From: Brooklawnia propionicigenes
Lineage (GTDB): Bacteria > Actinomycetota > Actinomycetes > Propionibacteriales > Propionibacteriaceae
Direction: 5' to 3'
Assembly (NCBI RefSeq): GCF_030297015.1
Contig: NZ_AP028056.1
Coordinates: forward strand, 816,939 to 880,938
DNA length: 64,000 bases
The translations under genes and the position numbers were made by a program. The notes under the pieces are model-generated. The model was given only the letters and a program-made list of their open reading frames with translations, searched no databases and was not told the origin of the DNA. Below are positions 9,629-18,486 of this stretch, one piece after another (the first letter of the stretch is position 1; each line of letters begins with the position of its first letter).

Positions 9629-10977
9629 TCCCAGGAGTGAGTCAAACAGTCTCCCCCAGGCGCCGCCGCGAGGTGATCGATGCGCTGCGCCGCGGCACCG
9701 TGCCCGCCAACGGGTTGGACCTGCTCGCCGTCGGGCTCGACCGCTTCGGCCCGGCACTCGACGCCGAACTGGACGCAGTGTCCGGCGGATCGGCGGTCTT
9801 CAAGGCCGTTCGCGGCGAGTACGGCTCGGGCAAGACGTTCTTCACCCGGCATCTGGCCGAGCGTGCGCTGCGGCGGGGCTGGGCGAGCGCCGAGGTGCAG
9901 ATCAGCGAGACCGAGACCCCGCTGCACCGCCTCGAGACGGTCTACCGGCGCATCACGGAGTCGCTGCGGACCGCGACCGTCCCGCCGAGCGCGTTCCGGT
10001 CGAGCCTGGACAGCTGGCTGTTCACCCTCGAGTCGGACGCCATCGCTGCCAACCCGACGCTCGCCGGCGCGTCCGACGCAGCCTTGACCGTCGAGGTGGA
10101 TCGACTCCTGGAGAGCCGGCTGGCCGCGATATCGACCAAGACGCCGGCGTTCGCGCAGGCGCTGCGCGGCTACCGGGCCGCGTCCCTTGTCGGTGACGCG
10201 CCCACCGCGGGCGGCCTTGCGGCCTGGGTGGGCGGGCAGCCGCACGTGGCGGCGTCCGCCAAACGTGCCGCGGGCGTCCGCGGCGACCTCGACCACTTCG
10301 GGGCGATGGCCTTCCTGCAGGGGCTCCTGACTGTTCTGAAGGACGCAGGCCACCCCGGGCTGCTGGTCGTGCTGGACGAGGTCGAGACCCTGCAACGCGT
10401 CCGCGGCGACGTGCGCGACAAGGCGCTGAACGCCTTGCGGCAGCTGATCGACGAGGTCGACTCGGGACGCTACCCCGGCCTCTACCTGCTCATCACCGGC
10501 ACGCCGGCGTTCTTCGAAGGGCCGTCCGGACTTTCGCGGCTGGCCCCCCTGGCCCAGCGCGTCCACACCGACTTCACCACCGACGCCCGGTTCGACAACC
10601 CGCGCGCGGTGCAGATGCGGCTGCCCGGTTTCAAGCGCGACAGCCTCGTGGAGCTGGGAGGGAAGGTGCGGGACCTGTACGCCGAGGGGTCCGCGGACGC
10701 CGGCCGGATCCGCGCTGTCGTCGATGACGCCTATCTGGGTGACCTGGCGGACGCAGTAGCCGGCTCGCTGGGCGGTCGGATCGGGGTGGCGCCCCGGGTG
10801 TTCCTGAAGAAGCTGGTCAGCGACGTCCTCGACCGGGTCGACCAGTTCGCGGACTTCGACCCTCGCGTCCACTACGCGCTGACGGTGTCCGAGGGGGAGC
10901 TGACGGCAGTGGAGCGCAATGCCGCGCGGAGGACGTCCGACCTGGATGCGATCGAGCTGGACACCTCGGGCGCCTGA
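9625..10977 (+). CDS. brxD: BREX-2 P-loop ATPase BrxD (DUF2791 family)
   Basis: A 450-residue P-loop protein with Walker A GEYGSGKT (residues 64-71) and Walker B VVLDEVET near residue 247, matching the BrxD/DUF2791 ATPases of BREX type 2. GTG at 9625 overlaps the preceding stop (GTGA) and has AGGAAG just upstream; GTG at 9637 is an alternative. Its stop overlaps the brxHI start (TGATGA-type junction). The C-terminal part (IGVAPRVFLKKLV) is typical of the family. BrxD is thought to work with BrxHI. Confidence 0.88.
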   Translation: MIPGVSQTVSPRRRREVIDALRRGTVPANGLDLLAVGLDRFGPALDAELDAVSGGSAVFKAVRGEYGSGKTFFTRHLAERALRRGWASAEVQISETETPLHRLETVYRRITESLRTATVPPSAFRSSLDSWLFTLESDAIAANPTLAGASDAALTVEVDRLLESRLAAISTKTPAFAQALRGYRAASLVGDAPTAGGLAAWVGGQPHVAASAKRAAGVRGDLDHFGAMAFLQGLLTVLKDAGHPGLLVVLDEVETLQRVRGDVRDKALNALRQLIDEVDSGRYPGLYLLITGTPAFFEGPSGLSRLAPLAQRVHTDFTTDARFDNPRAVQMRLPGFKRDSLVELGGKVRDLYAEGSADAGRIRAVVDDAYLGDLADAVAGSLGGRIGVAPRVFLKKLVSDVLDRVDQFADFDPRVHYALTVSEGELTAVERNAARRTSDLDAIELDTSGA

Positions 10978-13103
10978 TGACCGGCTTCGACGCCCTCCAC
11001 CCCGTGGTGCAGCACCACATCGTCAACGAGTTGGGGTGGCGCGAACTGCGACCGCTGCAGGACGATGCGGTGGCGCCGCTGCTGGCCGGTGAGGACGCGC
11101 TGCTGCTCGCCCCGACCGCCGGCGGCAAGACCGAGGCGGCGCTGTTCCCGCTGCTGACGCGGATGGCAGGCGAATCGTGGAGCGGCACGTCACTGCTGTA
11201 CGTGTGCCCGTTGCGGGCGCTGCTCAACAATCTCGAGGCGCGGGTGAACCGGTACGCGTCCTGGCTGGGACGCTCGGCTGCCGTCCGGCACGGCGACACC
11301 TCACAGGGCGTGCGCCGACGGATGATGGTGGATCAACCAGACATCCTGCTGACGACACCGGAGTCGCTCGAGGCGATGCTGGTGTCGGCGACGATCAACC
11401 CCCGGTCACTGCTCAGCGAGGTGCGAGCGGTGGTGGTCGACGAGGTGCACGCGTTCGCCGGTGACGACCGCGGCTGGCATCTGCTGGCCGTCATCGAGCG
11501 ACTGACGAAGCTGGCCGGACGCCCACTGCAGCGGGTCGGGCTGTCCGCGACGGTGGGGAACGCCGACGACCTACTGGCGTGGCTGCAGGGCAGCAAGCGG
11601 GGCCGACGTCCCGGACGCGTGCTCGCGCCGAAGGCGATTGGCGGTGGGGCGCCGGAGATTGCGCTCGACTACGTCGGGTCGCTGCCCAACGCGGCGACCG
11701 TGATCGCGCGGTTGCACCGCGGCGAGAAGCGGCTGGTGTTCGCCGACTCGCGGCGGACCGTCGAGCAGCTGGGCGTCGGGCTGGCGGAGCTCGGGGTTGA
11801 AACGTACGTGTCACACTCGAGCCTTTCGGTCGCGGAGCGGCGACGTTCCGAGGCTGCCTTCGCGCAGGGACGCGACTGCGTGATCGTGGCCACCTCGACC
11901 CTCGAGCTCGGGATCGACGTCGGCGACCTCGACCGGGTGTTGCAGGTCGGCTCCCCTTCGACGGTGGCGTCGCTGCTGCAGCGGGTAGGGCGGACGGGAC
12001 GTCGCCCGGGCGCGGTCCGGAACCTGACGGTGTTGGCTCCCGACGATGACGCGCTGCTGCGCGCGACCGGGTTGCTGCTGTTATGGTCGGAAGGGTACGT
12101 CGAGCCGATCAGCCCTCCCCCGCACGCGGCGCACATCGCGGCCCAGCAGGTGCTGGCGTTGGCGCTTCAGGAGCGGCAGATCGGGCGCCACACCTGGCAG
12201 GACTGGCTCGACGGCCTGGAATTGGTGCCACCGACAGAGGCGGACGCCATCGTCGAAGGACTGCTCGCCAAGGGCGTGCTGGACGAGGACTCCGGCATGC
12301 TGTTCGTCGGCCCGGAGGCCGAGAAGCGCTACGGGCGGCGGCACTTCATGGAACTGATGAGCGTGTTCACCTCCGACCCCCAGGTGACCGTGCTGCACGG
12401 ACGCACCGAGATCGGCGCGGTCGACCCGATGGTGCTGGTGTCGAAGGTGCCCGGGCCGCGGCGCTTGACGCTCGCCGGGCGCACGTGGACGGTGACCGCG
12501 GTCGACTGGACGCGGCGCCGGGCATACGTGGAACCCTCCGAGGGCTCCGGGACCGCGCGCTGGCTCGGGACGTCCGCGCCGTTGCGGGGACGGCTCGTGG
12601 ACGCGATGCGGCGCGTCCTGCTCGGAGCCACGCCCCACGGGGTGGGCCTTTCAGGGCGGGCGTCCGAACGGTTGGCCGGGCTGCGCGCCGAACTCGGCGA
12701 CCGGGTCGACGCCGAACGCACAGTCGTCCTGCACGAGGACGGCCAGACGCGGTGGTGGACCTGGGCGGGCGGACGAGCGAACGCGGTCCTGCACGCGGCC
12801 CTGGACGCCGTCGCCCCCGAGCTGTGCCACCCCGACAGCACCTACACCAACGACCACATCGTCCTGCGCGGCGAAGCGACGGAGTCCGGGCTTGGGGCCG
12901 CGCTCGCGGCCGCGAACCAGCGCTTCGGCGAAGATCTCGCCGGCGTACAGCCCGAAGTGATGCAGCGAGCAGTCCAAGAGCTTAAGTTCGGCGACCTGCT
13001 CCCGGACACCCTCGCGCACGCCACGTTGAGCGAACGACTCGCCGACCACCCCGGCGCGGCCAGTGCAGTTGGGCGTCCGCGCGTCGAACGCTGGACGTTG
13101 TGA
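10977..13103 (+). CDS. brxHI: BREX-2 superfamily 2 helicase BrxHI (Lhr-like DEAD/DEAH helicase)
   Basis: A 708-residue SF2 helicase. Motif I is APTAGGKTE (near residue 45), motif II VVDEVHAF (near 154), motif III LSATVG, and motif VI LLQRVGRTGRRPG (near 335), as in Lhr-type helicases. ATG at 10977 overlaps the brxD stop. BrxHI closes the canonical BREX-2 gene set, and the operon ends here: the next 200 bases carry no gene and then an insertion-sequence remnant begins on the other strand. Confidence 0.9.
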   Translation: MTGFDALHPVVQHHIVNELGWRELRPLQDDAVAPLLAGEDALLLAPTAGGKTEAALFPLLTRMAGESWSGTSLLYVCPLRALLNNLEARVNRYASWLGRSAAVRHGDTSQGVRRRMMVDQPDILLTTPESLEAMLVSATINPRSLLSEVRAVVVDEVHAFAGDDRGWHLLAVIERLTKLAGRPLQRVGLSATVGNADDLLAWLQGSKRGRRPGRVLAPKAIGGGAPEIALDYVGSLPNAATVIARLHRGEKRLVFADSRRTVEQLGVGLAELGVETYVSHSSLSVAERRRSEAAFAQGRDCVIVATSTLELGIDVGDLDRVLQVGSPSTVASLLQRVGRTGRRPGAVRNLTVLAPDDDALLRATGLLLLWSEGYVEPISPPPHAAHIAAQQVLALALQERQIGRHTWQDWLDGLELVPPTEADAIVEGLLAKGVLDEDSGMLFVGPEAEKRYGRRHFMELMSVFTSDPQVTVLHGRTEIGAVDPMVLVSKVPGPRRLTLAGRTWTVTAVDWTRRRAYVEPSEGSGTARWLGTSAPLRGRLVDAMRRVLLGATPHGVGLSGRASERLAGLRAELGDRVDAERTVVLHEDGQTRWWTWAGGRANAVLHAALDAVAPELCHPDSTYTNDHIVLRGEATESGLGAALAAANQRFGEDLAGVQPEVMQRAVQELKFGDLLPDTLAHATLSERLADHPGAASAVGRPRVERWTL

Positions 13104-13309
13104 CTCAGCCCCAGACCCCAGCCAGTGGGTGACGTCTGGTTGGAAGAGACCGGGGCGCGCTGGATCGAGAAGAGCTGCGAGCCCAGACGACATTGCGACG
13201 GTCGGGAGTCGCAGGGAGCGGTCAGACTCGTGACCTCCGCTGAGATGACCGCCCAAGCGCAACGGGACGTGCGGCTGACGGTTCCCTGGTCGGCGTCGAT
13301 CGAACGGAT

Positions 13310-13963
13310 CTAGTTGTATTGCCCTGTGAGGTTGTGATCGCGTTCTGATGGTGCTTGGCCGCCGATGCCGGTGTGGGGTCGGTAATGATTGTAGTGGTGA
13401 AGCCAGGCGGTGTAGGCCTGTTCGCGTTCGGTTTCGCTGGTGTACGGGCGTGAGTAGGCCCATTCGTTGGCCAGGATGCGGTTGAATCGTTCGACTTTCC
13501 CGTTGGTCTGGGGCCGGTAGGGCCTGGTCTGGCGGTGTTTGATGCCGTCGCTGGTCAAGACGTCGTTGAACAGGGCGGAGCGGTAGCAAGAGCCGTTGTC
13601 GGTCATCACTGCTGCCACGCTCACCCCGATACTGGTGAAGAACGCCAAGGCCCGGTCGATGAATCCGGCAGCGGTCTGTTTCCGTTCGTCGTCAAGGATC
13701 TCGGAGTAGGCGACCCGGGAGTAGTCATCGACAGCGTGGTGGAGATACCGGTAGCCCCGCGGCCGGGCCGCGGCCCGGCCGGTTTTCGCTTGCGCAGAGC
13801 CCCGCCCGTGGGCTCGCCACCCGCCACCGTCGGGGATACGGCCCTGTTTCTTGATATCGACATGGACCAGTTCCCCGGGGGCTGTCTTCTCATAGCGCAC
13901 CGGAACGGTTGGACGCACGGGCAGCCCGGTGGCCTGATCGATATCGGCCAGGGCCGGCATCCG
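13310..13963 (-). pseudogene. 5'-truncated IS481-type transposase (DDE integrase core)
   Basis: The 217-residue frame holds the whole rve/DDE catalytic core of IS481-type transposases: first Asp in VHVDIKKQG, second in VMTDNGSCYR, Glu in GKVERFNRI, followed by RPHTGIGGQAPSERD. Full-length family members are about 320 residues and start with a helix-turn-helix. That part is missing: similarity stops abruptly at MPALADIDQATGLP, near 13963, where unrelated sequence starts. No terminal inverted repeats or target-site duplication could be recognised, so this is a dead fragment left at the edge of the BREX region. Confidence 0.85.
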
Positions 13964-13964
13964 A

Positions 13965-14164
13965 TCCGAAAAACGTACGGCTGCTCAGACGTCTTCGGCG
14001 TCTTCAGCGCCCGCACCGTGGGCGACCACCGGGATCACCGTCGCCCTCGCGCTCATCATCATCGCCATCTACGGCCCCCGTCACGGTGATAGATCGTCGT
14101 TGACACCAGGCGATGTTGGCGAGGTCATCGGGCTCGCACTGGGAGCGGGAGCCGGAATCGCTGC
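13965..14164 (+). pseudogene. Possible remnant of a small membrane protein
   Basis: In the frame of base 14022, the + strand reads as plausible protein: a Ser/Ala/Thr-rich stretch, a membrane segment (GITVALALIIIAIYG), then LTPGDVGEVIGLALGAGAGI. It has no start, begins where the transposase fragment ends and runs into the oppositely oriented gene at 14165. It may be the tail of a gene interrupted by the insertion sequence, but chance cannot be excluded. Confidence 0.25.
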
Positions 14165-14746
14165 CTATTCCCGCGGCAGGAAGACGTGGAGCTTGTTGCC
14201 GTCGTCTTGGATGAGCGCTGCCCGCGGCTGCTTTGACACCAAGAAAACCTCGACGAAGTCCCCGGCGGAACCGGCGAAGTTCAAGGCGAGGACGATGTAC
14301 GCCGTCATTCGGTAGTCATCCGGCAGCGTGAGCAGGGAGGCCAGCAGCACGATCCCCCAGAAGACAACCGGCGCGAGTGCCACGATCACTGCGGTGCGCC
14401 GGGTGAGGTACGCGCGGTTTCCGGTGGTCAGGAATGGGAATCGCACCTTGTACGAGGGCCTGACCTTGGTCAGAAGTTGCAGTGTGATCCCGTGGGTCGC
14501 TTCGTGGAGTGCCATGTACACGAGGCAGGCGGCCAACGTCACGGGGATCGTGACGACCGGAGACCAGCCGGTCTCGAGTGGCAGACGGAGCAACAGGCCG
14601 GCTGCGACAGCGATGAGGGCGACCAACACGAAGATGCCCTGCACCACAAACGTGAGCTTCTTATCCTTCTTGAGGTCGACCGTCAGATGCTCTGTGTAGG
14701 TGACCGGGAGTTCCGTGGTGTCCTGCACGCTGCGCTCTGCACCCAT
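14165..14746 (-). CDS. DUF3267 family membrane zincin-type peptidase
   Basis: A 193-residue membrane protein with two N-terminal hydrophobic segments (residues 31-54 and 62-79), then the HExxH-type motif HEATH at residues 81-85 next to a membrane span, and two more spans in the C-terminal half. This is the layout of DUF3267 putative membrane zinc proteases. The substrate is unknown. It stands alone on its strand between the insertion-sequence scar and another membrane-protein gene, with 66 bases to that gene. The HExxH motif supports the metal site; proteolysis itself is inference. Confidence 0.75.
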   Translation of the reverse strand: MGAERSVQDTTELPVTYTEHLTVDLKKDKKLTFVVQGIFVLVALIAVAAGLLLRLPLETGWSPVVTIPVTLAACLVYMALHEATHGITLQLLTKVRPSYKVRFPFLTTGNRAYLTRRTAVIVALAPVVFWGIVLLASLLTLPDDYRMTAYIVLALNFAGSAGDFVEVFLVSKQPRAALIQDDGNKLHVFLPRE

Positions 14747-14812
14747 GTTTCCCCTCGCGGAGCCGGTTAGCGCGCTGGTGTCGCGCGTGGTTCGGCCTCG
14801 TCCATGCCCATC

Positions 14813-15667
14813 CTATTGGTTTGTTGCGGGCGGTCGGGGAAGTCCAGCGACTCGGCGCGCGTAGACGGTGGCAGCTGCAAGGCTGGCGCCGACAACAACG
14901 GAAACCATCACCATCGGAACGAGTACGCTCGTGTCTCCGCTCGCGACGATCAGCGCCATCGCGGCGATGATGCTCGATCCCATCAGCACGGAGAAGACCA
15001 GTGTCGGCACGATCAAGAACAACCCCGTCTCGTTTCCGCGCAGGGCGAGAGCGCCGATGATGATCATGCCCGGCAGGACCACGGCCAGATCGATGACGTG
15101 GATGGGGTTCACGATCAGCCCGGCTAACTCAAGGCTTGGCGGCGCCTCCTCCGAAATGGTAGCTGGAATGATCTCGCTCAACCACAACAGGGCGAAGAGC
15201 ACGCCGGTGCCGATCGGGACCCACGCTGCGAACACCCGGGTTGCGCCGCGTGGGTATATCGATGGGCGTGCGCTCGTCGCGAGCGCAGCGATCAGGGTGT
15301 AGAAGACAAGCCCGAGAATCGCGACGTAGACGAGAAACAGGCGACCGAAGTGCACGGCGAAGGCGTAAACAATGTAGGCGTACAGCAGATAGAACAACGC
15401 ACCGACCCAGAGCAGCGTCGCTCTCAGGGAACCGGCGCGCATCCTGATCGCACCCACGGTCAGGACGACGACCGCCAGAAGGTTGCCGATGTCTTGCCCT
15501 CGCGCCTGCAGGACCCAATTCTCGGTTTCCTCCTGGTACGGCCAAGGAGCGAGCAGGCCGAGCAGGCTCGCGAGGGTGACGATTGCGGCAATCACGAAAG
15601 ACGCGACAACAAGGGATGCTCCGGGTCGTTGCACGACGGACTGGATGCGGTTCTGGTTAGTGTCCAC
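14813..15667 (-). CDS. Multi-pass membrane protein of unknown function
   Basis: A 284-residue protein with about eight hydrophobic segments spaced through its whole length, for example VVASFVIAAIVTLASLLGLL near residue 20 and VLPGMIIIGALAL near residue 200, and a short polar C-terminal tail. No enzymatic motif or known family was recognised. It lies upstream of the DUF3267 gene on the same strand, so the two may be co-transcribed. The region upstream of it holds only degraded sequence. Confidence 0.7.
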   Translation of the reverse strand: MDTNQNRIQSVVQRPGASLVVASFVIAAIVTLASLLGLLAPWPYQEETENWVLQARGQDIGNLLAVVVLTVGAIRMRAGSLRATLLWVGALFYLLYAYIVYAFAVHFGRLFLVYVAILGLVFYTLIAALATSARPSIYPRGATRVFAAWVPIGTGVLFALLWLSEIIPATISEEAPPSLELAGLIVNPIHVIDLAVVLPGMIIIGALALRGNETGLFLIVPTLVFSVLMGSSIIAAMALIVASGDTSVLVPMVMVSVVVGASLAAATVYARRVAGLPRPPATNQ

Positions 15668-15880
15668 ATATCAGAGCATGCCTCGCTAGGCCTTGGACGT
15701 CGGAAGCACATGCTTGGAACGGGGATCGTGCGTTGGTCTGGACGGTGAAGGCGGCGCCCCGACAACACCTCGGCTCTGTAGCGTCGAACCGGCGCCCGCC
15801 ACTGTGAATGTCGCGGCGCGCGAGAACCGCGAGCGCAGCTCGATCCCGCTCGTTGCGACGTTCTACGTCGTGGCGGGTCC

Positions 15881-15902
15881 GCTCGTGGCCGTCACGATCG
15901 CT
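15881..15902 (+). repeat. 22-bp direct repeat, copy 1
   Basis: The 22 bases starting GCTCGTGGCC and ending GATCGCT are repeated exactly at 17081-17102, 1200 bases away in the same orientation. Flanking bases do not match. This copy lies a few bases from the broken 3' end of the flavodoxin remnant. Confidence 0.8.
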
Positions 15903-15907
15903 GCCAG

Positions 15908-16144
15908 GGCGGCGCTGCTTTGCGCCTTGCTGCTTCGCCGACTCGCGTGTCGACCGGCTTGACATGGAGAACGTGTGTGGGTCGGCTCGCCGACCACGGG
16001 CAGATCGATATCGGCATCCGGCGCGTCCGGAGCTGACACTGCGTCCACCACGTCGGTGCTTTCACCGCCGATTCCGGCCGCGATCTCGCGCGCGACTTGC
16101 CCGGTGTTTCCCCACAGCGATTCGAAGACAACTACCGCGCGCAT
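15908..16144 (-). pseudogene. Flavodoxin-domain remnant with frameshift and 3' truncation
   Basis: Reading on the minus strand from ATG at 16144, MRAVVVFESLWGNT followed by VAREIAAGIG is the FMN-binding start of a flavodoxin, continuing to VVGEPTH, the second flavin-loop motif. Frame is then lost by an extra ACAC-type insertion near 15972, and the similarity continues in another frame as FSMSSRSTRESAKQQGAKQ. It ends near 15908, next to the 22-bp repeat. A functional flavodoxin domain would be roughly twice as long, so this is a broken gene. Confidence 0.7.
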
Positions 16145-16250
16145 GCCTCCACCGTCGCCGACGGAACAGCGCCCGTCCACGCGGGCGGCACTCCGGCTGC
16201 GCCGTTCCGCACAGCCGGGTAGGGTTGCGACGAACGGGAGATCGGAAGAG

Positions 16251-17030
16251 ATGAAGAAGCTGAATGAAGTGAGCCCCATCTGGCACGCCGTGGTCTGGAT
16301 CGTCGCATACGTGCTGCTGGTTCCCGTGGGGGACAGGTTGTCGGAATTGGTCGGAGAACCTAATTCGGTGACAGCGCCCCTTCTCGTCGTGCTCGCGATC
16401 GTGCTGATCGTCTACGTGAGTCGCAACGGCTGGCTCCGCTATTACGGTGTTCGTTCCTTCCGGAGCGGCGACTTCACAAAGACGCTCTTGTACCTCCCGC
16501 TGCTCGCGATCGTTTTACTGCAGTACGCGAAGGGCTGGCGGGAGGGCCTCGACCTAACGGCGGTGCTGCTGATTGTCGCTCTGATGGTATGCGTCGGCTT
16601 TATCGAAGAGTTGGTGTTTCGAGGGTTCCTGTTCCGTGCGATCCTCACCAAGAGCACGCTGACGCGGGCCATCGTCATCTCGGGTGTGACTTTCGGGATT
16701 GGGCATATCGTGAACCTGGCGCGCGGCTACACAGGTGTCGAGCAGATCATCCAGATCGGCTTCGGGGTGGTACTCGGGATCGTACTCGCGTTGCTGTTCG
16801 CAGTCACCGGCACGATCGTCCCGCTCATCATTTTCCACACCCTTCTGAACATCAGCGGCAACGTGACAGCGCCCGACGCCGGATTCGACGTAATCATGCT
16901 CGCGATCACGATCCTCATCAGTGTCGGCTACGCCGTCTACCTCGTGACTGTCCTCCGACGGAAGGGCCCGGCCCCCGAAATGCAGCTGACGCTCTCGCCG
17001 AGAGCTGACCGCTCGGCGCATGTGCGCTGA
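16251..17030 (+). CDS. CPBP family intramembrane metalloprotease (CAAX/Abi type)
   Basis: A 259-residue membrane protein with all three CPBP signatures: EELVFRG (near residue 118), FGIGH (near 147) and FHTLLN (near 195), which carry the Glu and His residues of the intramembrane protease active site. Seven or eight hydrophobic segments are visible. ATG at 16251 is used because the hydrophobic N-terminus starts there and GGGAG lies 10 bases before it; the frame extends further upstream without coding character. Members act in prenyl-protein processing, bacteriocin self-immunity or as unknown-function proteases. The gene lies between the two copies of a 22-bp repeat and between gene remnants, so it may have arrived by transfer. 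Confidence 0.82.
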   Translation: MKKLNEVSPIWHAVVWIVAYVLLVPVGDRLSELVGEPNSVTAPLLVVLAIVLIVYVSRNGWLRYYGVRSFRSGDFTKTLLYLPLLAIVLLQYAKGWREGLDLTAVLLIVALMVCVGFIEELVFRGFLFRAILTKSTLTRAIVISGVTFGIGHIVNLARGYTGVEQIIQIGFGVVLGIVLALLFAVTGTIVPLIIFHTLLNISGNVTAPDAGFDVIMLAITILISVGYAVYLVTVLRRKGPAPEMQLTLSPRADRSAHVR

Positions 17031-17080
17031 CCGTCACTGGACGAGGAGGAAGGCCAGAACCGTGACGCGACGGATCGTCT

Positions 17081-17102
17081 GCTCGTGGCCGTCACGATCG
17101 CT
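17081..17102 (+). repeat. 22-bp direct repeat, copy 2
   Basis: Exact match of 15881-15902 in the same orientation. It lies about 45 bases from the end of the serine-recombinase remnant, so both copies sit beside broken genes and together bracket the CPBP gene. Confidence 0.8.
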
Positions 17103-17145
17103 ACGCTGACGGCGCCCGTGGCTAGGTCGCTTTTCGGCCGATGGC

Positions 17146-17345
17146 CGCGCTCGTGTGCTCGCGGTCGAAGAGGCCGAGCGTCGTTGTCCTCGTCGACGTA
17201 GATCGCCTTGAACAGAGCTTGGTTGCACAGCCGACGGTTCGCGTCGTCGGCTTTGGCGTAGCTGTCGGCTACGTTGGACATGAGCGCCGTGCCGCTGATG
17301 TCTCGGCGCACGTCGGGCCATCAGACCAAGTCGCAGATCGCAAGC
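17146..17345 (-). pseudogene. C-terminal fragment of a large serine recombinase
   Basis: On the minus strand the frame with MSNVADSYAKADDANRRL, then CNQALFKAIYVDEDN, matches the conserved C-terminal stretch of large serine recombinases (the A-x-RR-x-x-NQA-x-F pattern followed by an acidic turn). Upstream the same frame reads ICDLV, an in-frame TGA at about 17322, then WPDVRRDIS, so it cannot be translated intact. The catalytic resolvase domain is absent. It is a relic of an integrase-carrying element. Confidence 0.6.
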
Positions 17346-17387
17346 CCATGACCCAACGCACGCGTCCCGACCACCCGGAAACCGACC

Positions 17388-17393
17388 TATGAT
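17388..17393 (+). promoter_or_regulatory. -10 box for the metallophosphoesterase gene
   Basis: TATGAT lies 31 bases before the ATG at 17425, giving a short leader with a GGCGGTG ribosome-site-like stretch. It contains the alternative ATG at 17389, which argues that translation begins at 17425. Confidence 0.4.
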
Positions 17394-17424
17394 CGATGCA
17401 GGATCAACACACGGCGGTGATGAT

Positions 17425-18336
17425 ATGAAGACGATGCAGCGCCTCACTAACGCCTACCAGAACGCCCGGGTGGAGGAAATCGACGGGCACTCCCGCTACA
17501 TCATCATGAGCGACTGCCACCGAGGCGACGGCTCGGTCTCTGACGAGTTCCTCAAGAACAAGAACGTCTTCCTGGCAGCAATGGAGCATTACTGGAAGGA
17601 GGGGTTCACCTACATCGAGGCCGGCGATGGCGACGAACTCTGGGAACACCAGTACAAGCACATCATCAAGGCGAACCGGGCCGTGTGGGACCAGCTGCTG
17701 CATTTTCATCGTGCGGATCGCTACATCCGGATGTACGGCAACCACGACATCCGGTTGAAGGATCCGGGCTTCGTGCGCGCGAACCTGTGGACGGCCGCAG
17801 ATCCGGACTCTGGGGACGTGGAACCGTTCTTCACCGGACTCGAGGCGATTGAGGCCGTGGTGTTGCAGCACCGTGACACTCGGCAGGAAATCCTGATCGT
17901 GCACGGCCATCAGGGCGACTTCGCCAACGACCAGTTGTGGCAGTTCAGCAGGTTCACACTGCGCTACTTCTGGAGGTATCTGCACGCGTTCGGGGCCCAC
18001 AGCCCCTCCAGTCCGGTACGCAACTCGTACAAACGGCACAAGGTGGAGCGTAACTACGTGAAGTGGATCCGGGAGAACGGCATCGCGTTGATCTGCGGGC
18101 ACACCCATCGGGAGAAGTTCCCCAAGCACAACGAGTTGCCCTACTTCAACGACGGCTGTTCCCTGTACCCCTCACACATCACCGGGCTCGAGATCGAGAA
18201 CAACGAGATCAGCTTGGTGCGCTGGCGCGTCGACCCGAACGAGGAGGGCTTTCTGCAGGTCACCCGGCGGGTCATCGCCGGGCCGGAGCCACTGGACAGG
18301 TTCGACCTCAAGCGGAGGGTGCCGAGCGCCGACTGA
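17425..18336 (+). CDS. Calcineurin-like metallophosphoesterase
   Basis: A 303-residue protein with the full metallophosphoesterase motif series: SDCHRGDG (near residue 28), GDGDELWE (66), GNHD (105), HGHQGD (near 160) and CGHTH (near 224). These supply the dinuclear metal site. Overall it resembles UDP-2,3-diacylglucosamine hydrolase-like or Ser/Thr phosphatase-like members, but the substrate is not known and a Gram-positive host would lack lipid A. The start at 17425 (MKTMQRLTNAYQNA) fits the family N-terminus better than ATG at 17389. The gene is monocistronic, facing a convergent gene across a hairpin. Confidence 0.82.
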   Translation: MKTMQRLTNAYQNARVEEIDGHSRYIIMSDCHRGDGSVSDEFLKNKNVFLAAMEHYWKEGFTYIEAGDGDELWEHQYKHIIKANRAVWDQLLHFHRADRYIRMYGNHDIRLKDPGFVRANLWTAADPDSGDVEPFFTGLEAIEAVVLQHRDTRQEILIVHGHQGDFANDQLWQFSRFTLRYFWRYLHAFGAHSPSSPVRNSYKRHKVERNYVKWIRENGIALICGHTHREKFPKHNELPYFNDGCSLYPSHITGLEIENNEISLVRWRVDPNEEGFLQVTRRVIAGPEPLDRFDLKRRVPSAD

Positions 18337-18423
18337 TGCCACCCGCGGGCTGGCGCCTTCGATGCTGAGAGCGTCCCAGGAACCCGTTGCGGCCATCATC
18401 GCCGCACCGCGTGCACTCGGCCT

Positions 18424-18450
18424 TCAGGGCCCTGGCTGAGATGGCCCTGA
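18424..18450. terminator. Hairpin between convergent genes
   Basis: TCAGGGCC (18424-18431) and GGCCCTGA (18443-18450) form a perfect 8-bp stem with an 11-base loop, between the 3' ends of the metallophosphoesterase and the gene at 18487. There is no T-tract, so the terminator role is probable only from position. Confidence 0.4.
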
Positions 18451-18486
18451 TGAGCCGACGGAGATGGCTTCATCCTGCGGTCGTGC

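Noticed and set aside
9616-10872. 418-codon open frame on the minus strand opposite brxD
   Set aside because: brxD carries intact Walker motifs and operon overlaps on the + strand; the antisense frame has low-complexity Arg/Gly composition.
13104-13309. Further BREX gene after brxHI
   Set aside because: Only short frames without start signals or similarity occur before the insertion-sequence remnant.
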